Below, in pieces: positions 21,862 to 34,732 of a DNA stretch of 64,000 bases. Source of the stretch: Roridomyces roridus. Lineage: Eukaryota > Basidiomycota > Agaricomycetes > Agaricales > Mycenaceae. The translations under genes and the position numbers were made by a program. Where the stretch lies: assembly GCA_029378245.1 (NCBI GenBank), contig JARKIF010000024.1, forward strand, positions 434,001-498,000, read 5' to 3'. How positions within the stretch are numbered: the stretch's first letter is position 1; each line of letters starts with the position of its first letter. Below the pieces are notes generated by a model. The model ran no database searches and was not told the DNA's origin. It was given only the letters and a program-made list of their open reading frames with translations.

Positions 21862-24509
21862 TCAGGCGGATTCGCGGTTGGGAAGGTGCACCGATGGATC
21901 CCCGCCTTCTCTCATCCTAATCCACAACCCTCCCTAATCCAAAGGCAATTAGCCGCCCACTCAAAATAATGTGAACGAACACAGACCTCGACGTAAAGCG
22001 TTAGATGATTCCTCACGACGACCTTCTCGCGGCTCTTCCACCCCAGTTCGTCCTTCTGCTTATCAGTCCACGAAGCCGGAAGGGGCTTGAGCGCTTCTTG
22101 CGCGAGGCAGAACTGTGACTTCGAAGTCAATGCGGGCCCTTGCAGCAGGCGAACGAGGAAAACCGAGGCTTGGTGGTAAGCGAATTCTTGTCCTAGGCAG
22201 CCGCGCGGGCCGGCGTTGAAGGGGAGGAAGATGAATGGGTTTGGTGTCACTGAAGCGAAGGCATCCTTGAATTAGTAATGGTGTTGGCGTATATCCAAGG
22301 ATCTCACGATATTTGTGCAACCGCTCGTCGATGAACCGTTCAGGGTCCCATTCCAAGGCTACAAAAAGTCAGTACTGGTACTCGAGACAATAGGGGAGCG
22401 TCGCTCGCACCGTCCGGTCCCCAGAGGTCTGTGCTCCGATGCATGAACATGGTACTCCAGGTGACCCTGAAAGGGCCAGTCATGGACACGGCCGATAACG
22501 GTATGGGATGGATAGATACCAGGATTTCGCGGGGATGTAGAATGGCTTGTCGCCGGGCGTAGGAGCTGGTAGAGTTATAGGGTTGATCGTGGTTCTGTGG
22601 TCTAGTTTAGAGGCTGAATTCCTCGGACAATACTTGGGAGGGTAATACCGGACATTGAACGGCCTATAGGTTGGTAATGCTGGGAAATGAAAGCATTGGA
22701 TATACTCCAAGTACTCACGCGGGCGGGTACAACCTGAGCGTCTCTGGGATAGCATCAGGACTAGCGCCTCGACGATGAATACATCCAGCTTCACCATTCA
22801 ATACGGCACGGAGAAAGCTCATGCGTTTGAAATCATCCGCAGCGGGTGCACGCGTCGGCCCCACCACCTCCTCAATCTCCTGACGCAACTTTACCATCAC
22901 GTCGGGGTGTTGGATGAGCATGTACAGTGCGAAGGTCAGGAGGCTGGATGTCTAAAATAGCTGAACATGTTATACGTATTAAGAGACGGGAGGAACGCAC
23001 AGGGTCACGCGCAGCGACGGAGACGTTGAGGATCGAATCCCGGAGCAAAGCCTTGTCTGCCGCAGGAACTTCATCATCCGAGTCCTTCCCAAGCAAGACA
23101 AGGAAGATGCACACACCATCGATAGTATTCAACAAGTGGTCCACGAGGGTCTCGCCCTCCTGTACTTCACGTTCGCTTCCGTTGGCATCCACTCGGTCTA
23201 GCTGTTTCCCCCTCTTCGCCGCCGCAGTAGCCAAAATGGGATCCAAGAACTCTTGAACGAACCGGGCAGGCGCTCGAACGGTGTCGACCCAGAATTTGCC
23301 GAGGAGAGGCCATACGTTGCCCACGACGCCACGCAGGAAGACGATTCTCTGCGCCAGAGCTTGCGCCTGGGCGAACTGTACGAAGGGTGATGTCGTTTTC
23401 TGCGGGGACACAGAGCTCGAGGAGGAGGAATTGGAAGGGAAGGGTAACCCGACGGTGAGGGTGTTTGCCTCGTAGCCGAAGAGAAACTCGGCCGAAGAGT
23501 CCATCAAGAAACGCCAGACGAGATCCTAAGAATGCATTGAGATGGGAAGGAAGCACGGGCGTCGAGTGCGGCGTTAACAACTTGAAAGTCCACGGGATGT
23601 CCCTCTGCGAGACGTGCTTCCAGCTGCTCGACGGCGACAAGCGCGTGCCGGTCCATTATCCCAAAGTCGTTGCTCCGTTCGCGTTTGAAGAATGGGCGGA
23701 GCAGGGTTCGGTGAAACCTGTTCTAACAGTTCGGCTGAGAGTGGCAGGGGGCTGGCAGAATGCACGTACTTCCATAGTTCCCCTGTGGCGTGGTGTGTGA
23801 GCATACCTCAGCTAGCTTGGGTCACCCTAGACTAGACTCGCCTTCTGCTGCCAAAATGCCCAGCCCCGCGATAGGCCGAAGTATCCCTTGGATATCTTCA
23901 CCCTTCTCAAAGTTATCAAACTGGGTACTGAGGATAATCTAATCTTGGAGTCGAGTGAGTAGAGTGCGGTTAGGTAAGATTAAGCACTAGCCTTTAAGTG
24001 CTCGGGCTCGCAGGTTTGGAACTAAGTCCTCGATTAGTACAGTCTTCAATGATGTAGATTTGTACGCACCTTGTCTTCAAAAAGGATGCGAAAGTGAAGC
24101 GTCCTCCCGTACTCTTTGTTGAAAAGCGCCTGCAATTCTCCTGTTGTACTCAGTACAGATTTTCGAGGGGCATGATACCGTAATGGACATACACACCTGG
24201 GAAATCCTCCGTTGCGGATTTGAGTACTCTGCGAACCAGAGTGATTCCACCGGCAGAAGACGCGACAACTGGTGGCAGGACTGCTCCCTGGGCAGCAGCC
24301 TGCTGTATGTGAGCGTTGAGTTTATATTGTACCTTGGCGGTGAAGACGAGGGGAACGCTGAGCACGCATAGTACGGCGAGGAACGAAGGGGAGATGTGGA
24401 TGGCCATGTATCGTTGAAGCAGCCATGCGAGTGCCCAGGTTGCGAGGGGTGGCTGCAAGAATCCCGGAAGGAGTTTGAGGATGTAGAGTATTCCGGGAGG
24501 GAAGGCCAT
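21862..24509 (-). CDS. Cytochrome P450, CYP63-like
   Basis: Heme monooxygenase expected in the ER membrane. The start is MAFPPGILYILKLLPG at 24509, followed by two hydrophobic N-terminal segments (LATWALAWLL, FLAVLCVLSVPLVF), as in CYP63 proteins. Later motifs: RPFFKRER (helix C region), MDSSAEFLFGYE, an I-helix region near LLTFALYML, ExxR as ETLR with YPP, PERF as WDPERF, and the heme loop FLPFNAGPRGCLGQEFA with the Cys ligand near 22200. Introns are about 50 nt; one (23783-23841) seems to use a GC donor (AAG|GCGAGT). The last exon reads EGGLWIRM, as in CYP63 C-termini. All joins hold, so it is probably functional. CYP63 enzymes of wood-decay fungi oxidise alkanes, fatty acids and aromatics; the substrate here is unknown. 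Confidence 0.88.
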
Positions 24510-25124
24510 GGGGAAGGCAGTCGACTGGCTGGCGATTTGTATGGGCCTGGTGGTAATAAGGCGGAGCAGCAGTTGTCCGGGTCCATGCCAAGTCCATGCC
24601 AAAAACGATTCAGACAGGCGTGAGGAGTATTAGATTGTTCGGCTGGAGCTAGTCTCGGTAGATCAAGTAGCCAGAGCTCTTTGAAGCCTGGAAGCCTGGT
24701 ATTAACGCACCTGGGCAACAGGCCCGGCGTACGCCACAGATGCGGCAATTGCAACGCGCGAATACAGCCAAGATGAGGCACGGGAATACATTTGTGAACA
24801 AGGGCCAGAGTCCCAGGGTCCGAGTCTGACGAATCGGAAAAGCTTGACGGTCGATTGGCTGATTTGCGGATCTGGTGTTCATAAGGCGGAGGACTCAGGA
24901 GTCAATCATCCGGTTGTTTGAACCCATTCTTACAGCGAGCAGACATCTAGAGACTGACTCATGGAGGACAAGTAGCTCGAGCCTCGAGACTGGCAGCTTG
25001 AAGTTTTAGGCCCGGCAGCACTGCCAGCACAAGAGGTGATGGTGGACGAAAACAAAGACGGTGATGGCGCATCAGTGATTGACACCTCACTTCTTTCTTC
25101 TCTCCTCCATGACCGACATCGACC
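24510..25124. other. Divergent intergenic region
   Basis: This lies between the P450 (minus) and the acidic protein gene (plus), so it likely holds both promoters. Open frames here continue antisense or extend the P450 upstream without an ATG; I support no further gene. Confidence 0.4.
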
Positions 25125-26659
25125 ATGACCCGCTCCCCAGTGCCTCAGGCCCCCCAGACTCCTCCAGTTTCCCATGGTGCCCGGACAGGCGTCGTCTCGG
25201 TTACGTACGTCAACGCAAACCGCGCCCGCATCAATTCAAGTCCCATTGTTCTTCCACAGCCACCCCATGACACGAAGTTGAAAGGGCCACTCGGACAAAG
25301 AACCCGCACTCTCTCTTCCTGACATCCACCATCTACCCATTCCAAAGCCCCAAAGTATGAACTCCAAGGTGCGTGTCGCGCAGAGGCACATTGGCAACCG
25401 TACTGACCTGCACTGAGCAGACTACCCCCTGCACCCCAAGCAAAGTCTGGTCGCAACGACTATACGTCGGGTCGCCTGCCACTTGGATGGTGCGTCATCC
25501 GCTCCCTTCCTCGTCCCTCAGTAGCCAATGACCCTATCCGTAGCCACCCATGTCCACCAACGGTGATGCCCTCATGGACGATTACTTCGCGTCTACGGGC
25601 CCACGGAGACAATCCACGCCCATCTATCACCTCCCCTTCTTCCTCCTTAACCGCAACTTCACTGGGGATGGGCACTTTCCCGGTGGTGGGCTCTACACCG
25701 GGCGTTCCAACGGGTACTACGCGAGCGGGTTCGTGCCATTGCAACTCCCGGGGTACCACCGCGACATACGCGTCTACCACATGTCTGCACCTTCGAACGA
25801 CAATACCTTCAGCAAAGACAAGGAGAACGCGCACCCCGAGGGCAATTCGAAGGAGTCCTCGTGCTCCGTGCCACCTCAGGCACTGGATACCCCACGAAGG
25901 CAACCTTTTATCCTCCATGCGCCAACGCCAGAGGAAACCGCCCTCGAGGCATTCCGCGAGATCTTTGGCGCCAACGAATTCGATTCTTACACACCGCGCC
26001 ACGATGCACGCGATGCAGAGGCTGGTCGTGTGGCTTTGCCACCCACTCCGCCGCCTCCCGTCTTCATCCCGCCGAGCTCTGCGTCACGCTCGAGCTCCTC
26101 TTCCGAATCATCCTCCCTCGCCACTGCTGCCTTGCAACCTGAATCACCCGTCGACGATGACGCCGACTTGCGTGCGCCCACCCCGTTCCGATTCATCCCC
26201 GCCCTACCGCTTCGCTTCCCGGGGCTCTTCGCTTCGCCCGAGTCGGACGTGTTTGACGGCGAGGGGCAGGATGCGAATTTGAACGAGAGTGAGAGTGAGA
26301 CGGAGAGTGAGTGGGAGTGGGACGAGGAGGAGGCGACGATGGCGATTTTCTTTGGGCGGGGTGTGAATGATGATGAAGACGACGAGGATGGATATGACTC
26401 ATACGATGAGGATGAGGATTCGGGGCTGCCGCCTATGGAGACTGGGGAGAATGGCTATAGACGCAGGGACGTGGGGTTGATGCCGATGGCCCTGGGAGGT
26501 GAGGGTCTCGGACGGCGCGAACGTGTGCGGTTCGTGCTTCCGGATGAGCGGGCTTATGGCGCTGAGGATGATGCGGATGAAGAGGGAGATTGGGATGAGT
26601 ACGATGGGTTTGAATCTGCGCCGTATGGCTCTGAGGAGGAGGAGGGAAACGAGATTTGA
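25125..26659 (+). CDS. Acidic, low-complexity protein of unknown function
   Basis: I do not recognise the family. The solid part is a single open frame from the ATG at 25550 (MSTNGDALMDDYFASTGPRR, then PIYHLPFFLLNRNFTGDG) to 26659. It contains a Pro/Ser-rich centre and a very acidic C-terminal third with runs such as DDEDDEDGYDSYDEDED. Upstream exons are suggested by an ORF starting at 25125 (MTRSPVPQAPQTPP) and a splice junction near 25495-25543 that would give GSPATW-MPPMSTNGD, but the middle of the 5' region has stops in every frame, so the true first exons are uncertain. The acidic tail would suit a nuclear or chromatin protein; that is only a guess. Confidence 0.6.
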
Positions 26660-26802
26660 TTTGCAATTGCAAGATTTACGACCATTTTACTTATGTCTTT
26701 ATTTGATAGATCTCTGTGTACTAAACCTGGGCTTCTTTTTATGACTCTGGAGGTTTTTGTCTTTGAGGTTTTGTCTTTGACGTACAAGACAAGCCCGCAG
26801 GA

Positions 26803-27217
26803 TCACGGAGGCGCATCAGTGACGTAACATAATCCGCTCTTGTCCCGAAACACCATGTCGCCAGTGTGTCCTCTAATGGAGCGCAGTATCCGTCGTCCAT
26901 CAAGTAACCAACCTTTTGCTGGTATCTGGTCGGATGTGACTCCTCCAATGAACCAGTTCCCTCCTGCCCTCTGATCCTTGATTTCGGTCAGAAGACCCAA
27001 TTCCAAGGCCTTTCTCTGCCTTGACGACCCGCAATTTGATAAAGCGCGACCGCACAATCTCTTGATTGATGCAAAATCTCAGGCACGACCCTCCACTGGC
27101 TGTGGCGCGCTGATACCGAATGATGAACTCAATTGTCCCCGGCTCCGAAAGCCGTCTATTCCCAGCATCTCTCCACATCCGTGAGTATTCGAAGTGATCA
27201 ATGGGTCGTCCCGTCAT
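26803..27217 (-). pseudogene. Possible gene fragment, unrecognised
   Basis: Two overlapping minus-strand frames read as one protein with a frame change near 27010-27030: IEFIIRYQRATASGG, SRFIKLR, then KALELGLLTEIKDQR, NWFIGGVTSDQIPAKGW and GLCYVTDAPP at the stop. The composition looks protein-like (mixed helix/strand, no low complexity) but I cannot name it. No intron bridges the frame change, so this is either a decayed fragment or noise. Confidence 0.25.
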
Positions 27218-30200
27218 TTATACTGAACCTCGTGCAGATAAGTACCCAACTCGAAGCCCCGGGTCCCCAGCGACATGCATCTCAGCACTCTCATACCGTC
27301 TCTCAAACTCCCGCTCGTCGTGCTCGGTGACCTCCACGATACCTTCTCCACGCCTTTTCTGTTGGCGATCTCAAACACGGTGGTCTCTCTCATTACCTCG
27401 ATTCAGGTTAGTGGTTTGAACTGCTACTTGGAACTCATGCGAGCGCCTGCAGACGGTCAAGAGCAACAGAGACGAGTGCATCCGGCTCTTGGAGCATTTG
27501 CATGCTATTCTGGGCGCAATCATCAAGGCGCATATCGAATCAGAAACGCCGGGCGAACTGGCTCCGGCAGTCCTCACCGATATCGGACAATTCGCACAGT
27601 GCGTCGCGTCATTCACTGATGTTGGTTGGAGGGATTCCGATGCTTGCATACAGGACGCTTCACAAGATCCATACCTTTATTACGATTCATGTGGAGGGGA
27701 ACAAGATCAGGAACCTTTTCCGGCAGAATGAGATCAACACGCTGCGTAAGGAGTGTCGCGCAGGGTTGAATCTAGCTATGGATGCTTTCAAGGTGGGGAA
27801 CCTTCCGAACGAGGATCAGACAAGTGATGTTTAATGCAGATTCAACAAACGGCGCAACTTACTCAAGATGTTGGTGCCATGGATGCAACGATGAGGGAGA
27901 TGCACTCACAACTCTTGGAGTTGATTTCCAACGTTTCTGATGATTCGGAATCGGATACCTTCTCGGCACCGCGCTTCCAAACGAGGTATACCTCCCCCTC
28001 CCAGCCCATGCCGAGTTCTAAATCTCCTACCACAGCTCATCTTCGTTCTCCATCCTCAGCAGCGCCCAAAATCTTCCATGGCCGCGACGACGAGCTGAAT
28101 CACATCATCTCCATCCTCCGCACTGATCCTCCCCGGATAGCCATCCTCGGCGCGGGTGGGATGGGCAAAAGCAGCCTCGCGAAAGCCGTTCTACACCACC
28201 CCGAGGTGGCCGCCAAGTTTGAACACCGGTTCTTCGTCGTATGCGACTCGGTGAAGAATAGCGTCGAATTGGCTGGTGCTATTGCAGCGCATCTGGGGTT
28301 GAATCAAGGGAGGGATCTGCGGAAGGCGGTTCTCAAACACCTTGCGAGGATTCAGAAGGGTCCGTGTCTTTTGATGTTGGATAATTTCGAGACCCCATGG
28401 GAGCCGCTGGAGTCTCGTGATGAGGTTGAAGAGTTCCTCTCCAAGTTGACTGAGCTGAATATTGGGACTTTGGTAAGCTCTCTCTCCACCGATTCGAGTA
28501 TCACTAATCCCAGATAGGTAACGATGCGAGGTGCCCAACGCCCTGCAAACGTTCACTGGTCTCGCCCGTTTCTCGCACCGTTGAGGCCATTGACGAACGA
28601 CGCTGCTCGAAAGACGTTCTCGGACATCGCAGACGACTTGCACGACAGCGAGGAAGTCGACCGTCTTCTGGGGTTGACAGACAACATGCCCTTGGCCGTC
28701 GACCTGATCGCCCATCTAGTCGACTTTGAGGGCTGTGCGAATATTCTACGGCGCTGGGATTCAGAGCGGACGGCACTCCTCTCGCAGGGTCAGGATCGCC
28801 GCTCGAGTCTGGATTTCTCCGTATCGATGTCTCTGTCGAGTCCCCGGATCATGGCTCTCACGGGAGCCACGGCCCTCCTCAGTCTCCTCGCCGTCCTACC
28901 CGACGGAGTTTCTCAAGTTGAACTCGTCCAGCCCAAATTCCCCATCCGTGATCCACTCGCATGCACAGCGGCGCTCCTCTCCACCTCCCTAGCGTACTAC
29001 GACTCTAAACACCGACTCAAGGCGCTCGTCCCTATCCGGGAGTACATGCAGAAATATCACCCACCCACCAGGGAGATGATCGTTCCCCTGCGCAAGCACT
29101 TTCACCTGATCGTCGACTTGTTTGACAAGTTCTTCGGGCTGGAGAGTATGCACACGTGTGTGGCGCAGTTGTCTGCGAATTGGGGCAACATCCACAATAT
29201 CCTCAGTCTCGAGCTGCTGCGTGCAGGGAATGCAGAGATCGAGGAGGTCATCACTGCTGCGATTTGGATCAATTCGTTCAGCCGGATGTCTGGGCGTAGT
29301 TCGTTTTTGCTTATGGAACAAATCGCGGGTGTGATGCCCAGGCCTGTTAATCATAAACTAGAAGCGTTGTATGCGAGGGAGATGTTGAACGCCAGTTTTC
29401 AGAAACCTCTCGCCGATCCGGAGGGGCTGATAGCTGAGGGGATATCGCATTCGAAGTACGATGATCCCAGACAGCAAGGTAAGTCCAAGTTCAAGTAGTT
29501 TTCAGGTGTATCTGACATCGAAACAGCTAGGTTTTACACTGCCGTGGGCGCCTACTACTCGGTGCATGCGACCAACACGACCGCGGCCATGTACCATTTC
29601 TCACAGGCTCTCAACATCTCAAAAGCAGCACAAGACAACCACATGCGAGCATGCACGCTCAACCACATGTCCAACGCACTTTGGAATTTAGGCAATTATG
29701 CCGAGGCGCAGAAAACCGCTTCCGATGCACAAAAATACGCGGTCCTTTCGGCCGATTTTCACGAACAAGTCCGGGCGTTGAGGAATGACGCTGTCATCGC
29801 CACGAGTCTGGGGAACTATGCGCACGCGGTGGACGCGCTCGCTCGGGCCAAAGAGTTTTTGGGACTCTGCGGTATGCTGGGTGGGACGTCGGACAACCTG
29901 ATCACGGCCAACAAAGCCGAAGTTCATCTACTCAAATCGGAATACGGCGAAGCCCTCGCTTTGAATCTCGCGACTTTGGAGGCGAGTGGGGCCGAGAAGG
30001 ATCCGATTAGTTTTGCGTTTGGCAAGTTGAATGTGGCGTGTATCGGGGTTGTCATTGACGTGCCTGCGGTTGAGTTGGTGCGGGACTTGGATGCCGCTGA
30101 TGCTTTGTTCCGGAGCATCGGGTACCTGGATGGGTTGATGTACTGCGATATGGTGCGCGCGGATATTCAGCTCAGGGAAGGTGCATTGGACGATGCGCGG

Positions 30201-32494
30201 TATGCTGCTCACTTTGTAAAATAAATAATACCACCGAGAGACGACGTCTTGACAACGAGAGAAAGAACCAGTGCGAGAGTCGATGGATCCTGCGCAATCA
30301 TCGAGAGAGAATCCAACATCGAGACGCTGGTGAAACAGCGAGACGCCAAAATTGAATTGCGACGAGAGACTGAGACGAGCATCGAGAGAGCTTCGGAAGG
30401 GGCCAGACAGTCGTCCGTCACGGTGGGCGGTGCTGTGGCGGACGTGTCGGTCGTCGATCAAGAGCAGGATCAATGGATCAACGGGCCGATGCTATCACGT
30501 GCATTCCCGTCACGCTTATAGCGCTTATCACTTCTTGCTTTCTTCCACAATGTCTTCCACAACGGCTTGCGGGATGCGGCGGTCGATGCCCAACAACGAC
30601 CCGTTTACGGTGCTGGGTAACTAATAACCGACGGCGGCCACTACACACCATGTTACGCGTCACGCCGTGGGGATGGGAAGGGGATTTCGGAAATGGAGGA
30701 GTCATTCTGCTGTCAGCGCGGCCTGTGCACCAGGTGCGTTTTCCCACTTGTACCAGATCAGTGGGACCTCTATTCACCGTGCCGCAGTCCGACTCGGGCC
30801 TCTCGTAACGCCGTTGTTCTCCACCTCTTCGGAAGAAGACACTACTGTACGCGAGGCAAACCCGGGCACGCCTCCTCAATTTGGGGAGGTGGGATTGATT
30901 ACGCGCAGGTAAGGGTATTGGATCATTCGTCAGCTGCCCGTTTCAACTCGCGGCTGAGCCAATCCCAATCCAAGGTAAGACACAGAAGCTCGTTGAGCCA
31001 ACGTCTTCTTCCCCGCCACCTTCAAGACAATAACAACGACGGAGTAGCCTAGCGGGTCGTATCGAGTACTGCCTTTGACCCTTGTACAAACTACCTTCAC
31101 GGCCACGGCGGGCACGAAGGTCTATTCCCACAAAAGGTTGACTCAGGCGCACCCCAGCTGCATATCCATCGGTACGCCAGTGAGATATCTCTATCCGCTC
31201 TGTCAACTATCCTGCTCCCCAGCACTCCTGGAAAATATTGGACGCAGTAGGGAAACGGAGAGGATTCCTCTCCCAAGGTCGGAGACAACAACGGCCGAAT
31301 ATCACGGCTGGTGTATTGCTGGCGCTTGATTTCAAAGGACTCCGACACAGACGAACGAGCTCGAGCGATGCCGACACATTCCATGCCTGAACAAGCGGCG
31401 CTTTCTAGTCTTTCAGTGAGCCCCTCCATGTAGAGAGAAAGGTCAAGGGTACTGTACCATTTCGATCAATTCGAATGGTCACAAGTCACAAGCCCCATTT
31501 CATACGGAATTTTTCGTATGTCACAGGGTCACTGAGGCGATTTTGGCTCTGCCGAGGCGTGCCGGTGATAGCCGAGCTTAGCCAAAGGATCAAATTGCCT
31601 TTTTGGGCTCGGCTACGAATGGTTCCATTCGTATGAAAAGTCACAGCCCAAAGTGCCATTCGAATTGATCGAAATGGTACAGTATGTGTGCGCCCTGCTC
31701 TGTCTGGGATTGAGTCGGTGATAATGCTAAATTGCTACATTTGTCTAGCCGCTGGGCCGCTGGTGCCACACCGGAGGCTGGACCCTGTCGTCGTCGCAAT
31801 GCCATCATCCCGAAGCTTAGCAAGTCTGGGGCGCCTTTCGAATAATTGTTACGCCAGATATGTTCATTTGAAAGCCTGTAACATATAGTTTGACTACAAT
31901 GACACCCCCAGTCACTGCACACTGGCAGGTGCATCACTTTTTGTCTGGAACTCCCGGGAGACCGTCCTACCTTCGTGCAGCCTAGAGGCATAGTTTGAAA
32001 GTAGGTGCTCAACTTGTCGAGTTTTTGTCAATAACCGGCAGGCTGGTGCTGCCGACCGGGCGGCGCGTTTTCAAAGGAGACCCTGAGTCGCCGTGAGTGT
32101 GGCGGGGATACACGTGACATCATCGGCCCGATGATCTATTGATCCTCCCCTTGATCCATTGATCAAGGACCGACGTGACGACCGACACGTCCGCCACAGC
32201 ACCGCCCATCGTGACGGATGACTGTCGGGCCCCTTCCGAAGCTCTCTCGACGTTCGCCGCAGTCTCTCGTCGTAGTTGAATTTCGGCGTCTCGCTGTTTC
32301 AGCAGCGTCTCGATGTTGGATCTTCTCTCGATGATTGCGCGATATCCATCGGATCTGCAACTGCTTCTTTCTCTCGCTCTCAAGACGTCGTCTCTCGACT
32401 CGTTCTCATGTCTCGCTGTGATTGGCACCTGAACGACGTATGTCCCTGGGTCATCTCTCGCTAGTTTTATTTATTTTACAAAGTGAGCAGCATA
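30201..32494. mobile_element. 2.3-kb long-TIR element with 6-bp TSD
   Basis: Both ends carry the same sequence in inverse orientation: TATGCTGCTCACTTTGTAAA at 30201 and its complement ending at 32494. The similarity continues with gaps for about 315 bp (left) and 385 bp (right). The perfect duplication GCGCGG flanks it at 30195-30200 and 32495-32500. The interior has no transposase-like frame, so it is non-autonomous. Long TIRs suggest a Mutator-like element, but MULEs usually make 8-11-bp duplications, so the class is unresolved. A MITE is nested inside at 31452-31682. Confidence 0.85.
31452..31682. mobile_element. Tc1/mariner-like MITE
   Basis: A 231-bp element opening with CTGTACCATTTCGATCAATT and closing with the inverse; the TIR is 27 bp without mismatch, up to GAATGG. 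It is flanked by TA on both sides (31450-31451 and 31683-31684), as expected of Tc1/mariner insertion. It contains no ORF and sits within the long-TIR element, so it is the younger insertion of the two or travelled with it. Confidence 0.88.
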
Positions 32495-32939
32495 GCGCGG
32501 AGATTGTTCCGCAAATGCCTCGCCGAGTGCTGGGGAAGTCAAGGGCAGGTCGTCACCTTCTGTTTGACGCGTATGGCGGAGGGCAAGCGCTGGCGGCCGC
32601 AATCCCAGTCGTCGATTTGGGCTGTGACGTGCTTAGCTTGGGCGCTGAAAACACGGGAAAATTTGACGGTTCATCAAGCGTTCCAATACCTCGGAGATGC
32701 GTTCTTCCATGGAGGAGATGCGGATACGGCGCGTTCGTTGTTCACCGTGGCGTTGGAGGGTTTCACGGCGATGGATGTTCATCATGGCAGAGCTGATTGT
32801 ATGGTCCGCCTTGGGGATCTTGCACAGACGATGGAGGAAGCAAGGTTATTCTGGCATTCTGCTCGGCCGCTGTTTGGGCGCTCGATGCAAGCCAAGAGTG
32901 TTGCTGAATTGGATTGCAAGTTATTACAGTAGATTCTAA

Positions 32940-33684
32940 GGCTCACCGAGGTCCGACCATTAATTTAGCATCCGTTGAAACACCCTCGAACAATCAAATT
33001 CAACGCTGACATCGGCGGTGGCCTGATTTAATTATGCATGGTGATCCGGGCAGTCATTTCATCGCATCCAAAGCTCGGGCACCGAGGTTTTCCCGTTTCA
33101 TGAATGCATCGGCGGCGAGCACGACGCAGGACGAAAGGTGCCGAGCGATGCCGAGACGAGGAAACAAACCTGTCAATCACTATTTGATCAATATCAATCA
33201 ATTGTGTGGCTTGCCATCTCCCACTTGCGATTTCAGGTCTTGCCTGCCGGCTACCGCTTACAGGACGCTGCAACGACCCAGATGAATGCGACAGCCATCT
33301 CCTTCTACTCTCTCCTAGGCCAAATCACACCGCTCAGACCTTCCAGCGCTGACATGGCTCCCGGCTGAGGTCTGAGGGCTCTCGTTTTAGGTCAATCGCT
33401 CGCATCCAGTCACGGAGCGCTGGCGTCCTGTTCAACTTTGAATCACAACTAACCATCGAGGCATCTACACCCGGCTGCATCCGATATCCGACGCTAACAG
33501 CGTATCTAGTGCCCTCGGACCGGTTACTTGAAAGGCAAATGCAGAAAGCCAAGTTCTAGCTTACAATGTCAAGCAACATCCGTGGCAACAACAGCTTCTA
33601 ACATCCTGGCTCCGCCTGCCAAGCCGCTGTGGACTGGTACTTAAGACCCCTGGCTTCTTCGCTTGTTCCTCAGCGCAGTCGTCA
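32940..33684. other. No gene recognised
   Basis: Downstream of the broken NLR. Short open frames on both strands (33028-33273 minus, 33034-33285 plus) lack motifs. Confidence 0.4.
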
Positions 33685-34732
33685 ATGCCTTCTCCGACTC
33701 GGTTGTTGGTACTTGCTTCCCTTCTGCTTTGTACGTCTTCGTTCAACCTTTATTTCTGCTGATTCCTCATCCAAAGCAACAGCTGCGTCCGCCATCGTGC
33801 CCCGTGGAGACACTGGCTCCGACCCTGCCACTCCCGACGGCTACGAGCTCGTATTTGGACCGACGAATGGAGCGAACAACGCTCCCGGAGTGAGTCAACC
33901 ATCCCACGTTCTTGTACCCGGCTGATGACACTCGCAGTACATGGGCTTTGCATACTTGAACCGCTACGACCCGGGAGAATGCGCTGTTCTTTGCAATGCC
34001 CGGGGCTATGACTCTGTGGGCGGTGTATGCCAGTACTTCAACATCTGGCGCGCGGTAGAGAAGGGGGTCCCTACAACCTACACTTGCTCCATGGTGCGTT
34101 CCTTCTTCACTTCAATTCACCCAAAATAAGGAATCCCGCGTATACAGTACTACCTCCCCGCCAACGCCTCCACCGCGATCAACTACGGCCAAGGCGACCT
34201 CAAAGTGACACTCTCCCGCGGGTACAAACGCCTCTCCCTCGCCGTCGACGGCGGCTTCGAAGGCTACAACCCCCTAGGCTGCTCCGACTCGGGGTATTGT
34301 TACGACGAATTCTACGCCAACTGGATCGGCTCCTTCACATCAGGTACCGACCTCGCTCCGTCTGCTTCAATGTTCTTCAACGCAAAATTCGCGCACACGG
34401 GACACGGTTCGGCGCTCCTTGGAGCTGCGTACGGCGGGTCGACGGAGGTCGGGACACTCACACACGCCAAGCCACTCAAGACGCACAAAGGGCAGAAGTA
34501 CGTCGTGCAAGCGTTCATCTCGAGCGCGTTCTCTGGGGAAGAGATCGAGACAGAGGCGGTTGTGGAGGTACTATGGAATGGGGAGTGCGTTGGGAGTGTT
34601 GGTGGGTTTCAGGAGTATAAGCCTACACAGTTCGTTGTCGTTGGCACGGGGTGTGATGATGTGTTGGCGTTTCGGGGTGGGAAGGCGCCGGCGTGGTCAT
34701 TTGTTGATGATGTGTTTGTTGCGCCGCTTTGA
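33685..34732 (+). CDS. Secreted Cys-containing protein, fruit-body-protein-like
   Basis: Probably extracellular. MPSPTRLLVLASLLLSTAAS is a signal peptide completed across the first intron (about 33731-33778). The mature N-terminal half (DGYELVFGPTNGANNAP, YLNRYDPGECAVLCNARG, GGVCQYFNIW) has the Cys spacing of the PAN/Apple-like region seen in fruit-body specific protein a of agarics. The C-terminal half (VTLSRGYKRLSLAVDGGFE, then SFVDDVFVAPL at the end) is beta-rich and resembles carbohydrate-binding jelly-roll modules. Four exons, introns of about 45-55 nt, all in frame, so the gene looks intact. The name is by resemblance only; ligand and role are unknown. Confidence 0.75.

Larger units (their letters stand above)
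27275..32939 (+). pseudogene. NLR with MLKL-like N-terminus, split by a transposon
   Basis: Fungal NLR. The N-terminus (TPFLLAISNTVVSLITSIQ, then charged helices over four exons) is of the MLKL/HeLo-like four-helix type. The NTPase shows the P-loop GAGGMGKSSLAK, Walker B CLLMLDNFETPWEP and LGLTDNMPLAVDLIA. The C-terminal TPR region is degenerate (ALWNLGNYAEAQKTA, GDAFFHGGDADTARSLF) and ends ELDCKLLQ at 32939. Introns include 27834-adjacent, about 28473-28516 and about 29480-29526 copies, each with good GT-AG borders. At codon DDAR (30200) a 2294-bp element is inserted; the frame resumes as RLFRKCLAEC at 32501, and removing the element plus one 6-bp duplication restores it exactly. A truncated product ending shortly after 30201 is possible. 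An upstream first exon cannot be excluded. Confidence 0.85.
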
